From Litomosoides sigmodontis (Eukaryota > Nematoda > Chromadorea > Rhabditida > Onchocercidae), in contig OY718808.1 of assembly GCA_963070105.1 (NCBI GenBank), forward strand, positions 8,892,898-8,956,897: DNA of 64,000 nucleotides, written 5' to 3'. Shown piece by piece: positions 12,581 through 24,091 of the stretch (position 1 is the first letter of the stretch; each line of letters begins with the position of its first letter). Made by a program: the position numbers and the translations under genes. The notes under the pieces are model-generated. The model was not told where the DNA came from. It was given only the letters and a program-made list of their open reading frames with translations, and did no database searches.

Positions 12581-14685
12581 ATGGATCATTCAACCAGTCG
12601 AAGGAAAATTTTTGCTTTTGTTATTGAAGCTGGTAAGTAATTAAATATGTTTTTCTTCATTTGTAATAATTTATCGGCGATTATTTGGTATTGTGTTTTC
12701 AGTTGAGTGTTTCTCTCCCACAAAATGCAAAACTATCACGTCATAGGATGCAGTAGAGTGCTGATGTCAGTAAGTAGAAAATACGAAGTTGAAGTAAAAA
12801 TACCAGGACTCAGAATCGACTGCAAAAAATATGCATCTTTACATCTCTTTTTCAAATCCTCTTTCAAAGCGCATTTAATGTTTTTTCTATTTATGTAGCA
12901 GGTGTTTTCGTTTCAGGAATCAAATTAGAAGCGAAAAGTTCAACAACATGTACTGCTGCAGTTTTAACGTATCGGACGTTAAGAAAAAATAATGCTTCCG
13001 AACTGTGTCCTTATGTAAGTTTTGTTGTAGTAATCATTCAAGCTACGACAAACAAAAGGCTTAAATCGATAAAACTGAGTAACATTTCTATCTTCAAAGG
13101 TGAAGAGGAAAAAAGCATATCCAATGAATTCAAATTGTCACACCATATTTGAGATTGAATGGGGTTTTTAGATTCTAAGTGCTCATGGTTACTCTATTTC
13201 GGCTGTTGGATTTAAGAAGAATCAGGAGTTGATTTAAGGAATTAGATTCCAGTTGCTTTCTACAACTGAAGAATCTGGTCCTGTTTTGGTTTTTCGGATC
13301 TTCAAACAGTCAAAATTTAAAGATTTTCCTAAGCTAAAATTGTACGACGAGATTGTTGTTTTAAAATTAAAGATACAAAAGTGCATAAAACTTCTCTTAC
13401 ACATTTTGTCCTTACAGACTGTCGCTTCAGCATGTCTTCTGTTGGCGGCTAAAATAGAAGAAGATGAGATCGTAAAAACAAGGGATGTTGTGAATGTTGC
13501 TTACAGGTTGCTTAACCCTTCCTTTGATTTTTCGACTTTTTGGTTATGACTTTAGCATATAAAGGAAAGTTTCGGGTACCTTAGTGGTCAATGCTGAAGG
13601 TGAAATTTTGCTACGTTACTATTAAGTGAAAGACAAGAGCTTAATAGATTTGCATTGAGCATACTCCATCCTCGTGAAACGATCCTGCAAATTGATGACA
13701 AGTCATGGGAATTGCGAACGAGCCTTTCAAGGATGGAATATATTGTGCTACGATTATTAAAGTTTCGTTTGTCTGTGGAAAATCCTCACAAGGTAATTTT
13801 TCATTATCATGAAGTTAACGTGCTGTATATGTGCCATATACACTGACACTAATGCTTTGATGTCACTTAGCGCTATTTTACCGTTTTATTTCTGAGAAAT
13901 AGTTCTCTTCTGGAAATGGCTTCTCAGGGGGCAAAAAAGGACATTTTGGAGAAAAATAACGAAAACATTTGCTATTTATTGAAATGCAAACAGAAGTTAA
14001 CTTGTCAATACGTCAACTATTGGCCTGAGCATGAGAACCTATAATGGATTTTATTTGTTTATTTTATGTTTCTGTTGTACGGAAAATAGGTACATGATAA
14101 GTGCATTTCTTGGCTGATATTATTATATTCAAATTTTTAGTATTTACTCCATTATGTCTCGTCTTTGATGCATTGGTGCCCTCATGAATTTACGAAATTC
14201 CACATTGGTGCAGTATCATTTATCTTACTGCGTGATGCCCACGTGGATCCAGATTGGGTGCTTTCGCATAGCCCACAAACCATCGCCATTGTGTGTCTTG
14301 CAGTTGCTCTTCGTATTGCAAAGGTTAATTTTAAAAGTCAGTGTTAGTAATGAGGAATCTGTCTTAAAAACACTGAATAATGTATCAACAACCATTTTGG
14401 GATTACCGTACGCGTCTAATTCCATCAGTTTATACTCAGTAGGAATTTCTCCATAATCTCGTTGAATGTGAAAAGCTGTCTTCTCAAAGATCTGTATGGG
14501 ATATCCTGTTTTCATATATTCTCACTTGCTACAGTTTTGCTTTATGGATTTAACTTCTTTTAATTTTTGAGAATTTTAAGGTTTCAATTGGCGTTCGTTG
14601 GTATTCCATCTTCTACTCATCAATGACAAAATCCAAATTACGACGTCTGGAAGATGAGCTAGTGACATTAGTGTTAAAGCGATAA
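12581..14685 (+). CDS. CCNQ: Cyclin Q-like cyclin (CDK10 partner family, CCNQ/FAM58)
   Basis: Six exons: 12581-12632, 12917-13014, 13418-13506, 13648-13792, 14141-14323, 14581-14685, encoding 223 residues (human CCNQ ~248). The protein starts MDHSTSRRKIFAFVIEAG and continues through the first cyclin fold: TVASACLLLAAKIEEDEIVK, TRDVVNVAYR, then SWELRTSLSRMEYIVLRLLK and FRLSVENPHKYLLHYVSSL, typical of CCNQ/cyclin L-type boxes. The second repeat carries FILLRDAHVDPDWVLSHSPQ and IAIVCLAVALRIAK. Cyclin Q activates CDK10, which acts on ETS2 stability and ciliogenesis in vertebrates; a role in the worm is inferred. The last exon uses an unusual TTTTAAG acceptor, so the C-terminal ~34 residues are a little less certain. 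Cyclin L or T is less likely because of length and the absence of an RS/PEST tail. Confidence 0.85.
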
Positions 14686-15428
14686 ATAGGCTATTCTGAG
14701 ATCTACATCCTTAAATCCCTGAAGTAACCTACTTATTAGAATTTCATAATTTCTGTTACCCGGTCTTCGCAGTACGCCTTTGTATTAATCCGCCTTCTTG
14801 TATGGGTGAAATTCACAAGACAAGACAATATTTGTCTATCCTTTCCATTTAATGTCTTCCAAGCTTATAGCAAATGAAAGACGTACTCGTACTCAGTTTT
14901 TGTTCTCTAACTTTCTCTGTGATTCTCAAGCGCCAAAAATATAGATCACATTTTTTTTTGAAAGCTTTAAAGTATTTAATATAGCTTTTGACTGAATTCT
15001 AGGTGCCTTTATTATTAAAACATTTTAGTGAATTGTTAGTATGAAATGTACTGCTGTGATATGACATGCGTTTTATTCGCAAAAATTTTTATTGTTTTAA
15101 TTTTCTGTGTTTATATCCATAAAAATATTCCGTGACCATGCATACACAGTATGTTTATAGCTCTCTTTGTGAACTTAGAATATACAGGAACTTCCGACAT
15201 TCATGGCTATTCTGCATTCGAAATTTGTCTTTTTTAATTATGTTTTCTATAATAACTATATCTTAGCAGATTTAACAAAAAATGGACTTTGGTTGGCATT
15301 GCAAAAGAAAAAATAGATTTGTTATGTACACATTTTTGCACATGTCGAACTATCCATTTAATTTAATTTAAGGAGATAATTTTCTTATGTCTGACTTTGC
15401 GTTTCATTAGAGTTGGTTTCTGTGTAGC
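14686..15428. other. Convergent intergenic region (cyclin / patched-related)
   Basis: Tail-to-tail spacer of ~740 bp, AT-rich, holding the two 3' UTRs. I see no coding exon or RNA gene. Confidence 0.5.
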
Positions 15429-18400
15429 TCATTTTAGGATAATTGTTAAGAATATTGGAAGTAATACTAAACCATGTATCATGCTAAAAATAATAACGAG
15501 AAACACCGTTTTGAAAAAGATTTGTACCATGTAAGCTTGAACTGTTGCAAGCACCAAAATACCAAGTACTGTTGATAAGGCTCCCTGAAAGCATGCAAAC
15601 ATTGTCTGTACATCATATTGGTTTTGGAAATCAATTGATGTAAGCGTTGCACGCAAATTTAGTTCCATTAATCTAGTAGATTGTAAAGAGTAATTTCAAT
15701 ATGAAATATTGAAAGTAGCAGAGTTTCACAATTTTTTTCTTTAATTTTGAATTGAAGTAAAAATGTGATGAAATGGAAGACACCATGAAAACAGGCCATC
15801 CAATTGTTTCCAATGCACTAATTGCTTTGGTATCTTGATCTCCAGCTGATTTCACGTACGCGTAACCGATATGTGCCGATAAGTCGACAGCAAAGCCAAT
15901 GCTCATAATGACTGTTATTATCGATACGCTGTCCAGACGTACACCCCAAAAAGTCATGAAACCAATTACACCTGCAATTTCACAGTTTTATTTTCTCAAA
16001 ATGATTTCTCAATGTTTACTACTAAAGATAGAGTGCGTTGCTAGAATATCGAGGAATTCTTTATAGATTAATCTAATGAATATTTTAGGGGCAAAGGTTA
16101 ATGATTTATCCCACCGCGTAATTAAATAAACCGACTTTTAAAGCACACACAAGAATGTACTAAATATGCAAGAGAAATAAACTTTCGTTCGTGAAATCAA
16201 GCAGATCAGTTATGATTTCAGTGGATTAATTTTTCAAATATTCCATTAATAATATTTCACAATTTCGAGTATCATTCTCATACCATTTTCATGTGGGGAA
16301 TAGATGATGATAATTTGGTAATCTTATCACTTCATCATAAATCTTCCAATCGTCACCACCTACTTCTTGGATGGAAAAGAAGAACGAAGCTTCAAGAATT
16401 TGGATTTGAAATTTTAAAAAAATTTTTTTTTTAGTGCAAAACATTGATAACATACATGTTGAATCAACGTACCAATATCAATGCTGAAGATTGCGAATGC
16501 GATGATAAATGCGGCGATCCAACTCGGTATCATGATAAATGATACGATAAGCATTGATCCCATTGCAAGCAGACAGTTCCTGATTAGTGCTGGCTTCAAT
16601 TCAATGTACTGCAAATAAACATCCCTTCCTACTATTATTGAAATTTAATTAGTGTGAATGAAGCGTTCTGATAAGGCTGAGCAACAAGGGAACAAATAAA
16701 TCATCAATTGCTTAATTCTTATTTATTCATTTGATCGAGTAAATTTTGGTGGAAAATTTTTCGATTAATTTTTGTTGAATGTACGAGACAGTTTATAAAG
16801 ATGCGCATCAATGAACAGCACTCATTCACTTTAGAGAAATTACTAAATGGAAATTGAAGTAAATTTGTCAATTAAAATTCCTCGCAATTTCACTACGATT
16901 TGTCAGACTGAAGAAAACGCAGTAATTTCAAGTTTTGCACATTAATTAACTATTACCTGATCTGCGAATGGATAGTACTCGTGAAAGGTAGTAATATTGA
17001 ATTTTGCATATTTGCTCGAAATTTTCCGCATGAGAATGGCGCTTCGCATATGATCGGTTGGTGTTTTGTAATTGCGTAGTCCAAGTTGAAAACGAAAAGC
17101 GAACAGATGATTGTAGGACTGCAAAAAGAACTCACTCATTTTACGCTAATCTTTTGTTTGAAATTTCAAGTGGAAATATCATTTCACAATAGCGCTGTCA
17201 TCCTCTCCTTGAAATGAAGCAATTAGTTGAGGGTGAAAGTTTAGAAAGTAGTGAAAAATAACTTTAAATTTACATTTTTACTTACTGCACCTAGTAGTGT
17301 AGTAATTTAAATTATCCAACAATCAATTGTCTTTTTGATATATCAGAAAAGTTGTCAAATACACACACACACACACACACATGTTGAAGTGAACGATCGG
17401 AGTATTAATAAAGTAAAGTAATGATGATAATTAATCTAACAATCATCGCCTGCATTTGTCATCTGTAGGGGTTGACGGGAATTGCGAAATTAATTTTTTT
17501 GAAATACTTTCAGAGTTAGAACTTACCTTGGGATCGCTTTCATTTTTACCCCAAACCATATCCTTTTCCCACAGACGTCGCCCACCAGCCGATGTCAACC
17601 ATTCGCGACATCGTTCATACCATTCTTCACCTCTCAAATTATTTCTTCACTTTTAAATTGAAATTTTTTGTCAATACAGCTCTATTCGTGAATTCAACTT
17701 CCTAAGTTAACTTTGAGAGAGAAATAATGAAGTAGTCAGTGTATATTCATATAGGTACGTTTTCGGTAGTGGAATCTTTGCCAAATTGTAGTCCTCCTGA
17801 AGCTTCCTTTCGTAAGCATCAAGCCATATCATCGTCGCATTGTGTCGCATTGTATACTTCGTATTTTCGAAATCATTGAGCATATTCTGGAACTCTTTCC
17901 TTTCAGTCTGATTAAACAGGTTAGGTGGTGAATTTACCACAACTTGCATCTGTAAACCTAAAATTACAAATAAAATTATTTGCAAATGTCGTCTTGAATT
18001 GTCCATAATAGCTTTAGGTCTACATTTAATTTCAAATTTTCCTTTTAATTTTTCTTTTGCAATTTGCACATATCCTCCACATCATCTCGCCTAACACAGA
18101 AGCGCTGATTTATTCTTTTATACAGCATATTTTAAATTAAATTGCTCAACAATTTAAGTTAGCTTCACAAAGCGTTGAAGTTGCAAATCTAGCTAAATAT
18201 GAAGTTCACATTTTTTCGCACCACAATTATTTCATCTTTTCCATGAGGAATGGACTGACTACTGTCCTCTTTAGTCCTAACAGATAATTACTAGTAATTA
18301 GATAATAACTGCAGCAATCAGCTGGCAAGTATTTATTTAAGAACTTAAATGGAATTACACCAACAATTTCACTTCCTCTTCTCAATTTCACACTCTCTCA

Positions 18401-19490
18401 ACCAAAACAGTCGGTAATCTCTAATTAATGATAACCAATTAGAGTAAATGAAGGAGGAGAAAATATTGCTAATTAACTTTGGTAATTAATAAATCAAATA
18501 TTCGTGGACTAATTGAGTTGAACATACCTTCCTTCCAAAATGTTTCATCCATTAATATGTAAAATTTGCTAAGGTAAAATGATTCGAGAACAAGAAATTT
18601 AGGATTTAGGCCCTCCTTTAGCATTGTGCAGCCGAGGATTGCCAGTGATAGGTAGACGATGTAAATGAAAATGAAAACTTTCTTGGTGAAGCGATCGAGC
18701 AAGAAAGGACCGTAATATTCACGAAATATTTTTGAAATTATCGTTTCGCGTTGTTTCGATTTTGGCAATTCCTAAAGTGCTCGCCAATCACTCATTGCCA
18801 TATATGCATTAGCAATAGTTTAGTGGAATATTTAATTGAATTTTCTTAAATTCATCAACAATTTTTTAATTCTGCTCAAATAACACTATAGTAACAAGCT
18901 ATCAATAATTTTCGACATTAAAATTTTGAAATTTTAATTTTTACTTTTTTAAAATATGCTAATTGTAGCGCTAGCAATTTAATGACTATGTCTAAAAAAC
19001 GCAACTGTACTGTATTGGAATAAAATGACTTTATCAATATCACTACTTTGATATCGAACTGATCGTACTCACTTCTGCCATTTTCCACCATCGTTATTTT
19101 AAATTAATTGACAGCCAGTTAAATGCTATCTACTGCCCCCCCCCCTTGATCTTTCAACGAACTGATTGCGGTAACACTGATATGGATAAAAAGAACGGAC
19201 GCAAAGCTTACAAGGCTAATAAAGATCCACTAACTTTATTAAAGTTTCGTTTGAAATTGATGAATTTTTCATGCTTCTTTTGACTTAACGTTATCTTCAC
19301 GTCATCCAATACTTTGCCATTTCTTGTCGCAATTTCCGATGCTATCGTTGAAGAAGCATTAATTGTTGAAGTTGTCAATTTTGATCGCACACTACCCGTT
19401 AGAAATATTTTTTGAAATAAATTACCTGAAGTAACAGAAAATTTAAATGAACACTTTACTGCACGTGTAATTTAACATTTCATTTATTTG

Positions 19491-19527
<37 letters not shown>

Positions 19528-21400
19528 TGGCAAGTTAACTACTAACCGGCTAATTCCTGACTGATAATTGGTTTCAATGTTATTGCGTGTAATCCTTTAC
19601 TTTCACGTTCACCACTGTATGCCATGACAGCAGTGAAAAAGGTCAACTGATAGAGATAGGTAAACGTTATACCCATAAACGTGTAGAAGCAAAACATTTG
19701 TACGCTTGGCAGTGTTGTTAAGCAACCAATGCCAAAGGTTAGCTGAAAAAGAAAACCAATTGCTTATTACAAAATATGACTAAAATTTTTAATTTTATCT
19801 AAATTGTTTGATAAGGTGTGATTTCTAAACGATGACGCTATTAACGTACCGGATTAAGAACTACGACTGTAATCTTCCGGTCTTCTGAATTAGCAAACCA
19901 TTCATTTATTATCGGAAGAGCATTATCACTTTGCTAAATAATGTGTTCACTAGCAATACTGTTATCAGTGTTATCAATGTTGTTATCAGATTGATACCAT
20001 ATCAGTGATTGTTGTAATTGATATTGCAACCGCCGCTTCAGCAAGGGATTCGGCTAACCGATGTGCGACGTCCTGCTCCATGCTAGTTCGATGCCACGCT
20101 GCGCTCATTATGAACATATCATCCACACCGATGCCTTTGCGATTATTGATTGATTGCCAATTAATTAATTAGATTTTCTCAATTAAATCAATTAAGGAAA
20201 CTTTTGCTGCCGCATAACTTGTCAAAAAGACGAATTATTTTTCAAACAAAATAAATAATTTCAAATTTTAAATATATTCCTACTAAATAATCCTGATACT
20301 CTGTGCGACACAATTAATTGGCAATCAAACGATGCAAAAAATTTTTGAAATTTAAAAGTCTTAGAAATTGTGCTTTCCAATAACTAAAGTGAACATACAA
20401 AAGACAATGAAGGGTGAAACGTTAACAACAGCGTTGTACAAGAAACCCATCCATAAAATTAAGCCAAATGCGCTTATAATGGCAAGTAAAGGGCAAAACA
20501 AACCTAAAAGCAAACGCACGCGTTATAATTTTTAATTAAATATTATTTTCATCGAATTTGATTATAGTGCTTTATTTTAAAAAAGTGAAATAAAAATGGA
20601 AAATATGAAAAAAATATTGCAATTCTTCTGATAAAATATTTGTCATATTCTTCAATTGATAAATTATAATATTTTAACAAAATGCTTATCTGTCATCTGT
20701 AATAAGCAAATATCCTAATTTTTGGTCGTAGGAGCTTCACTTATTTGATAGTAAACTGTCTGAGTTATTAAATTACAAAAGTGATTGAAATATTTGATAA
20801 ATTGCTTGCAGTTTTGATAAATTAACGCTTGAAAAGTAAAAGTACCTAGAGTAAAATTGATCGTTTTAGAGTGATAATAACTTGTCAGGAAGGTTTAACA
20901 ACGTAAGTTACGTGAGATGAAAAAGTCGGTTGCTTGCAAACGTGAGAAAATGCTCCGAAAATTTTTAATTTTTTAATTCAGACCCGCTTAACTTATAGTA
21001 TTTCGCAATCAATCAATAATAATCAATATTTCGGTCACGTACTTTACATTATAATGTGAAATATTGAAGTGATATTTTAGGATCATCTCCACATTGCTTC
21101 GTAAATTAAGGAACAGATAATTGATGAAATGAATTTTACCAGCTAATGCAATTATCGGTTTGCTACGCACCCAGTCAATTGTAACAAAGCCATCGTCGTG
21201 TCTGTACAAGACAATTGCGCTCAGTGCGCAAAGAGAAAACAGAATAATGCAAGTTATTGCAAATTTTGGCGATAATGAATCAGCAACTTCTTGCAGTCCT
21301 TCCGGCAAGCTTTCATTATGGAACATACCAAATTCCAGGATTTCTACAAAAATGAAATAATACCTGAAAATCTATTGAGAAATACTTTATGAGTGCATAA

Positions 21401-21435
<35 letters not shown>

Positions 21436-23375
21436 CATTCCACACTGATTACGCTATGCAACTGAACAGATTTAATGTGTGAAAAGAAATGCGTAGTAAT
21501 CTGTCCGATTCGTAACTGCCTCTTTTTTCTGTTAAGAATGAACAATCCGGAAACGTGAGGGACGAGAGAAAGGTTGATGTACCGGATGCTGGATTGTTGG
21601 CGTTAGATAAGAAATCAGCAACCTTTTTACGCCACAAATAACTGATATTACCAACTTTTTCGTCACGAACATTATAAGTAAGTCGAACAGCTCGAACGTA
21701 ATTGAAATGACCTTCCTGGAAAGTAAATATCACAGAAGGTCATAGTGTACGATCAGTTTATTGAATGTAAATTTTAATATGCAAATCATTTCTTTCGAAA
21801 TGTGTATGTCAACAGGTCAAAAGTAATTGTTGCACTGAGTAACTTACTTATGGCAACTTTATCAAACATTAGCCTAGACGTCGAATTAGACTTAGACTTT
21901 AAAGCGTATTAGAAAGGCTCGCCTAATCTATTTCAACCTAACTGATAGCTTTTCTTTTAACATACGCATCTGCAAAGTTATACTTCATCAATAATATGTG
22001 GAGCACCAATTAATGCGCCAAAATAAATCGGTTCAGTTCCACGCCAACCGATTGGATAAGTTATTTTAACCTGTATAAAAGTATTATTCGTAATAAATTC
22101 TTTCGTAATTTCACGTCAAAGATATAGACGTCAACTGCGTGCGTGCGTTCTTTAGCAATTATGTTGCAAGACGTGCACATAAAAGAACTGTAGTAAAAAG
22201 CAAAAAAAAGTAATGAAATAAATTGAACTAATCAATTACTATGTCAAAAACAAAGAAAAAAGGGTCCATCCATGAATTGATGAAAAGCTTATCGTACCTC
22301 ATTAGCGATAATGTCATTAGCTAATTCAGCTAATTTTGGATCGAAATTTCCCCAACGCTCTTTTGGCATAAGCATTACAACATGTTCGTTCATAAAACAT
22401 TTCCAGTTGTACGACATGCATAGATCGGTGAAGCCAACTTCATACATCATATTATTGTGTGTTACTGATATTGTAATATTATGAATAATGTACTAAAAAT
22501 TAATAGAAATTTTACAAACAACTTGATCAAAACTTTCTTTAATTAATAATTAATTAATGGGTCATTGATTTCTAATTGTTGCACATGAGCTGTGATAAGT
22601 GATAATATCATTAAACTAATAAATTAATTAATTAATTGGACGTCTTTAGGAAGTATTGTTGTTGGATCAATTTTCAACAGTATTATCTAATTTCTCCATT
22701 TTCTATCATGTCATTTGAAATGACCGATATTTGTGAGGGAGTGGACGAGAAATGCGCGTGTGTACCTGATTGATCCGTTCTAACTCATCCAAATACTTTG
22801 GTACCAACATATTCGGTCGTCCAAATTTCGGATGTTTCATTCCGGCAGCAATGATGTCAATGTAACCTTTGTAGTCGTAACTTTTTCCGGGCCAAAACTC
22901 TTCCTCATCTAAGGGCCAATGCTCACTGAGAATCTTTTTCTCGTAACGCCATTGGGCATTCTTTGGCGAGAAGACGTATTCCGGATCGATCGTTGTCTGC
23001 GAAAGTTCATTTTAATTTCCAACAAAAACATTGCTGGCAAAGTGAGTACGATCCGCAAATCGCTTCTGCTTTGATTGTAAAATTTTTAATTAAACTTCTC
23101 AACGATTACTTCAATTTAGCCGAATTATTCTCTCAATTACAGCTTGGTCTAATTTACTTTTACATAATGCTAGAAGAAGTGATAGATAGTTGGGATTGAA
23201 ATAATGCATTTTTTGATCAGCGAGTAGTTACCTGTTTTTTGATGAACAAAAATCCAAAGGCAAGCGCTACTGTGCATGTGATAGGCGCAATAAATAGAGC
23301 AAGTCGAGAGCGATAGGCAACGAAACCCCATCGGTGAAATAGCTGTCGTATGAGATTGTCAAATGATAAAACCAT
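15429..23375 (-). CDS. Patched-related protein with sterol-sensing domain (PTR family)
   Basis: Seventeen exons in transcript order: 23232-23375, 22766-22996, 22298-22492, 21984-22070, 21583-21715, 21140-21343, 20399-20503, 19998-20134, 19547-19742, 19235-19425, 18528-18771, 17759-17957, 17527-17632, 16957-17118, 16473-16608, 15784-15971, 15429-15584. All phases agree; 937 residues. TM1 lies at ~25-45, then an ectodomain ([20 protein letters not shown]), then the sterol-sensing domain with GVDD in TM4 ([10 protein letters not shown], ~366-376) and ITTITDM/LTFGIG. The second half repeats the plan: [40 protein letters not shown], and TM10 motif [10 protein letters not shown], ending [24 protein letters not shown] and GFxxD are the RND-type proton-relay motifs, so transport is plausible. 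In C. elegans, PTR proteins act in moulting, endocytosis and cuticle lipid handling. Two junctions use AAG or GAG acceptors (20134, 17632). The exact PTR paralogue cannot be named. Confidence 0.93.
17361..17381. repeat. (CA)n microsatellite
   Basis: About 10 uninterrupted AC units in a PTR intron. Confidence 0.9.
19493..19523. repeat. (GA)n microsatellite
   Basis: About 15 AG units in the intron just 3' of the PTR exon 19547-19742 in transcript order. Confidence 0.9.
19850..19933 (-). other. Possible 84-nt in-frame cassette exon in the PTR sterol-sensing domain
   Basis: Inside the intron between exons 19998-20134 and 19547-19742 there is an 84-nt segment bounded by TTATTTAG and CCG|GTACGT. 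It is open in phase 0-0 and would add 28 residues (start [13 protein letters not shown], end KITVVVLNP) between ITDM and LTFGIG. The model without it matches PTR proteins exactly, so it is either an alternative exon or a chance open stretch. Confidence 0.3.
21402..21435. repeat. (CT)n microsatellite
   Basis: CT units with one CCC interruption, in the PTR intron between exons 21583-21715 and 21140-21343; on the transcribed strand it reads (GA)n. Confidence 0.9.
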
Positions 23376-23416
23376 TAATCGATTGATTTATCGGAATTTT
23401 AATTGAACTGAGAACT
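23376..23416 (-). promoter_or_regulatory. Trans-splice acceptor and 39-nt leader of the PTR gene
   Basis: ATTTTCAG on the minus strand (AG at 23416-23415) lies 39 nt upstream of the ATG at 23375. Fit to the nematode TTTYAG consensus is good; use as a spliced-leader site is inferred. Confidence 0.45.
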
Positions 23417-24091
23417 GAAAATTGTTAGCTCACCGAAAATTTGAAAATTTAGTAAATATCTAATTTAAGCTCAACAGCACTACAGGACAGCAGCGATATG
23501 AAATGCATCTCTTCAACGACTCGATTATCAGTTGTCAGGTGGCTCTCCGCTCGATCGAAATGACCACGCGGTGTTGCACATCGCTGAGAACGTTGGTGAC
23601 AGTGACGGTGACGAGTGGCGGCGGAAGAAAGACTGGGCGAAATTGCAGGGATGGGATGGTGACAGTGACGTGGACAATTGCATTATTGAGGAACAGATGG
23701 AAATTCATTCGATAAGTCAGCGGTAGAAGGTGAAATTACCGCAATTCGTTCATTATCAGTGATATCACTCACTCACTACTTTTCATTAATAATTCGAATT
23801 TCAATTATTTTTCATTTGATAGGTTTCACTGCAAAAACTCTTATTTCAAACGGTGAAATAGGCGAATGTATTCAATTTATGATTAATTACCAATTACCTA
23901 AGTGATTTGTGCAAGTGATCGTTAGGATAATTTCCTCCAAACTGTTTATTATCAGTGAAAATCCGTGGAAATATTTGCTTTTTCTTTGCCCCCACTGCCC
24001 ATATCCGTCAAATTTTATCAAATTTTTTGCAATCAATGAAAGTGTAAAAATTGTGAATTTATTAAAAAGTTTTATGTGACATAAATTTTTT
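23376..24091. other. Spacer with GC-richer island between PTR start and the membrane-protein stop
   Basis: About 700 bp. The part at ~23535-23730 is markedly GC-richer than its surroundings and carries a 13-bp direct repeat (GGTGACAGTGACG at 23595-23607 and 23658-23670). It can be read on the plus strand as an acidic ORF of ~64 codons ending TAG, but I see no donor or partner exon. It may be promoter/leader sequence of the PTR gene. Confidence 0.4.

Noticed and set aside
15585..15672. Upstream extension of the last PTR exon ([14 protein letters not shown]...)
   Set aside because: The internal CTTTCAG acceptor at 15584 restores the family sequence [13 protein letters not shown]; the extension is intron.
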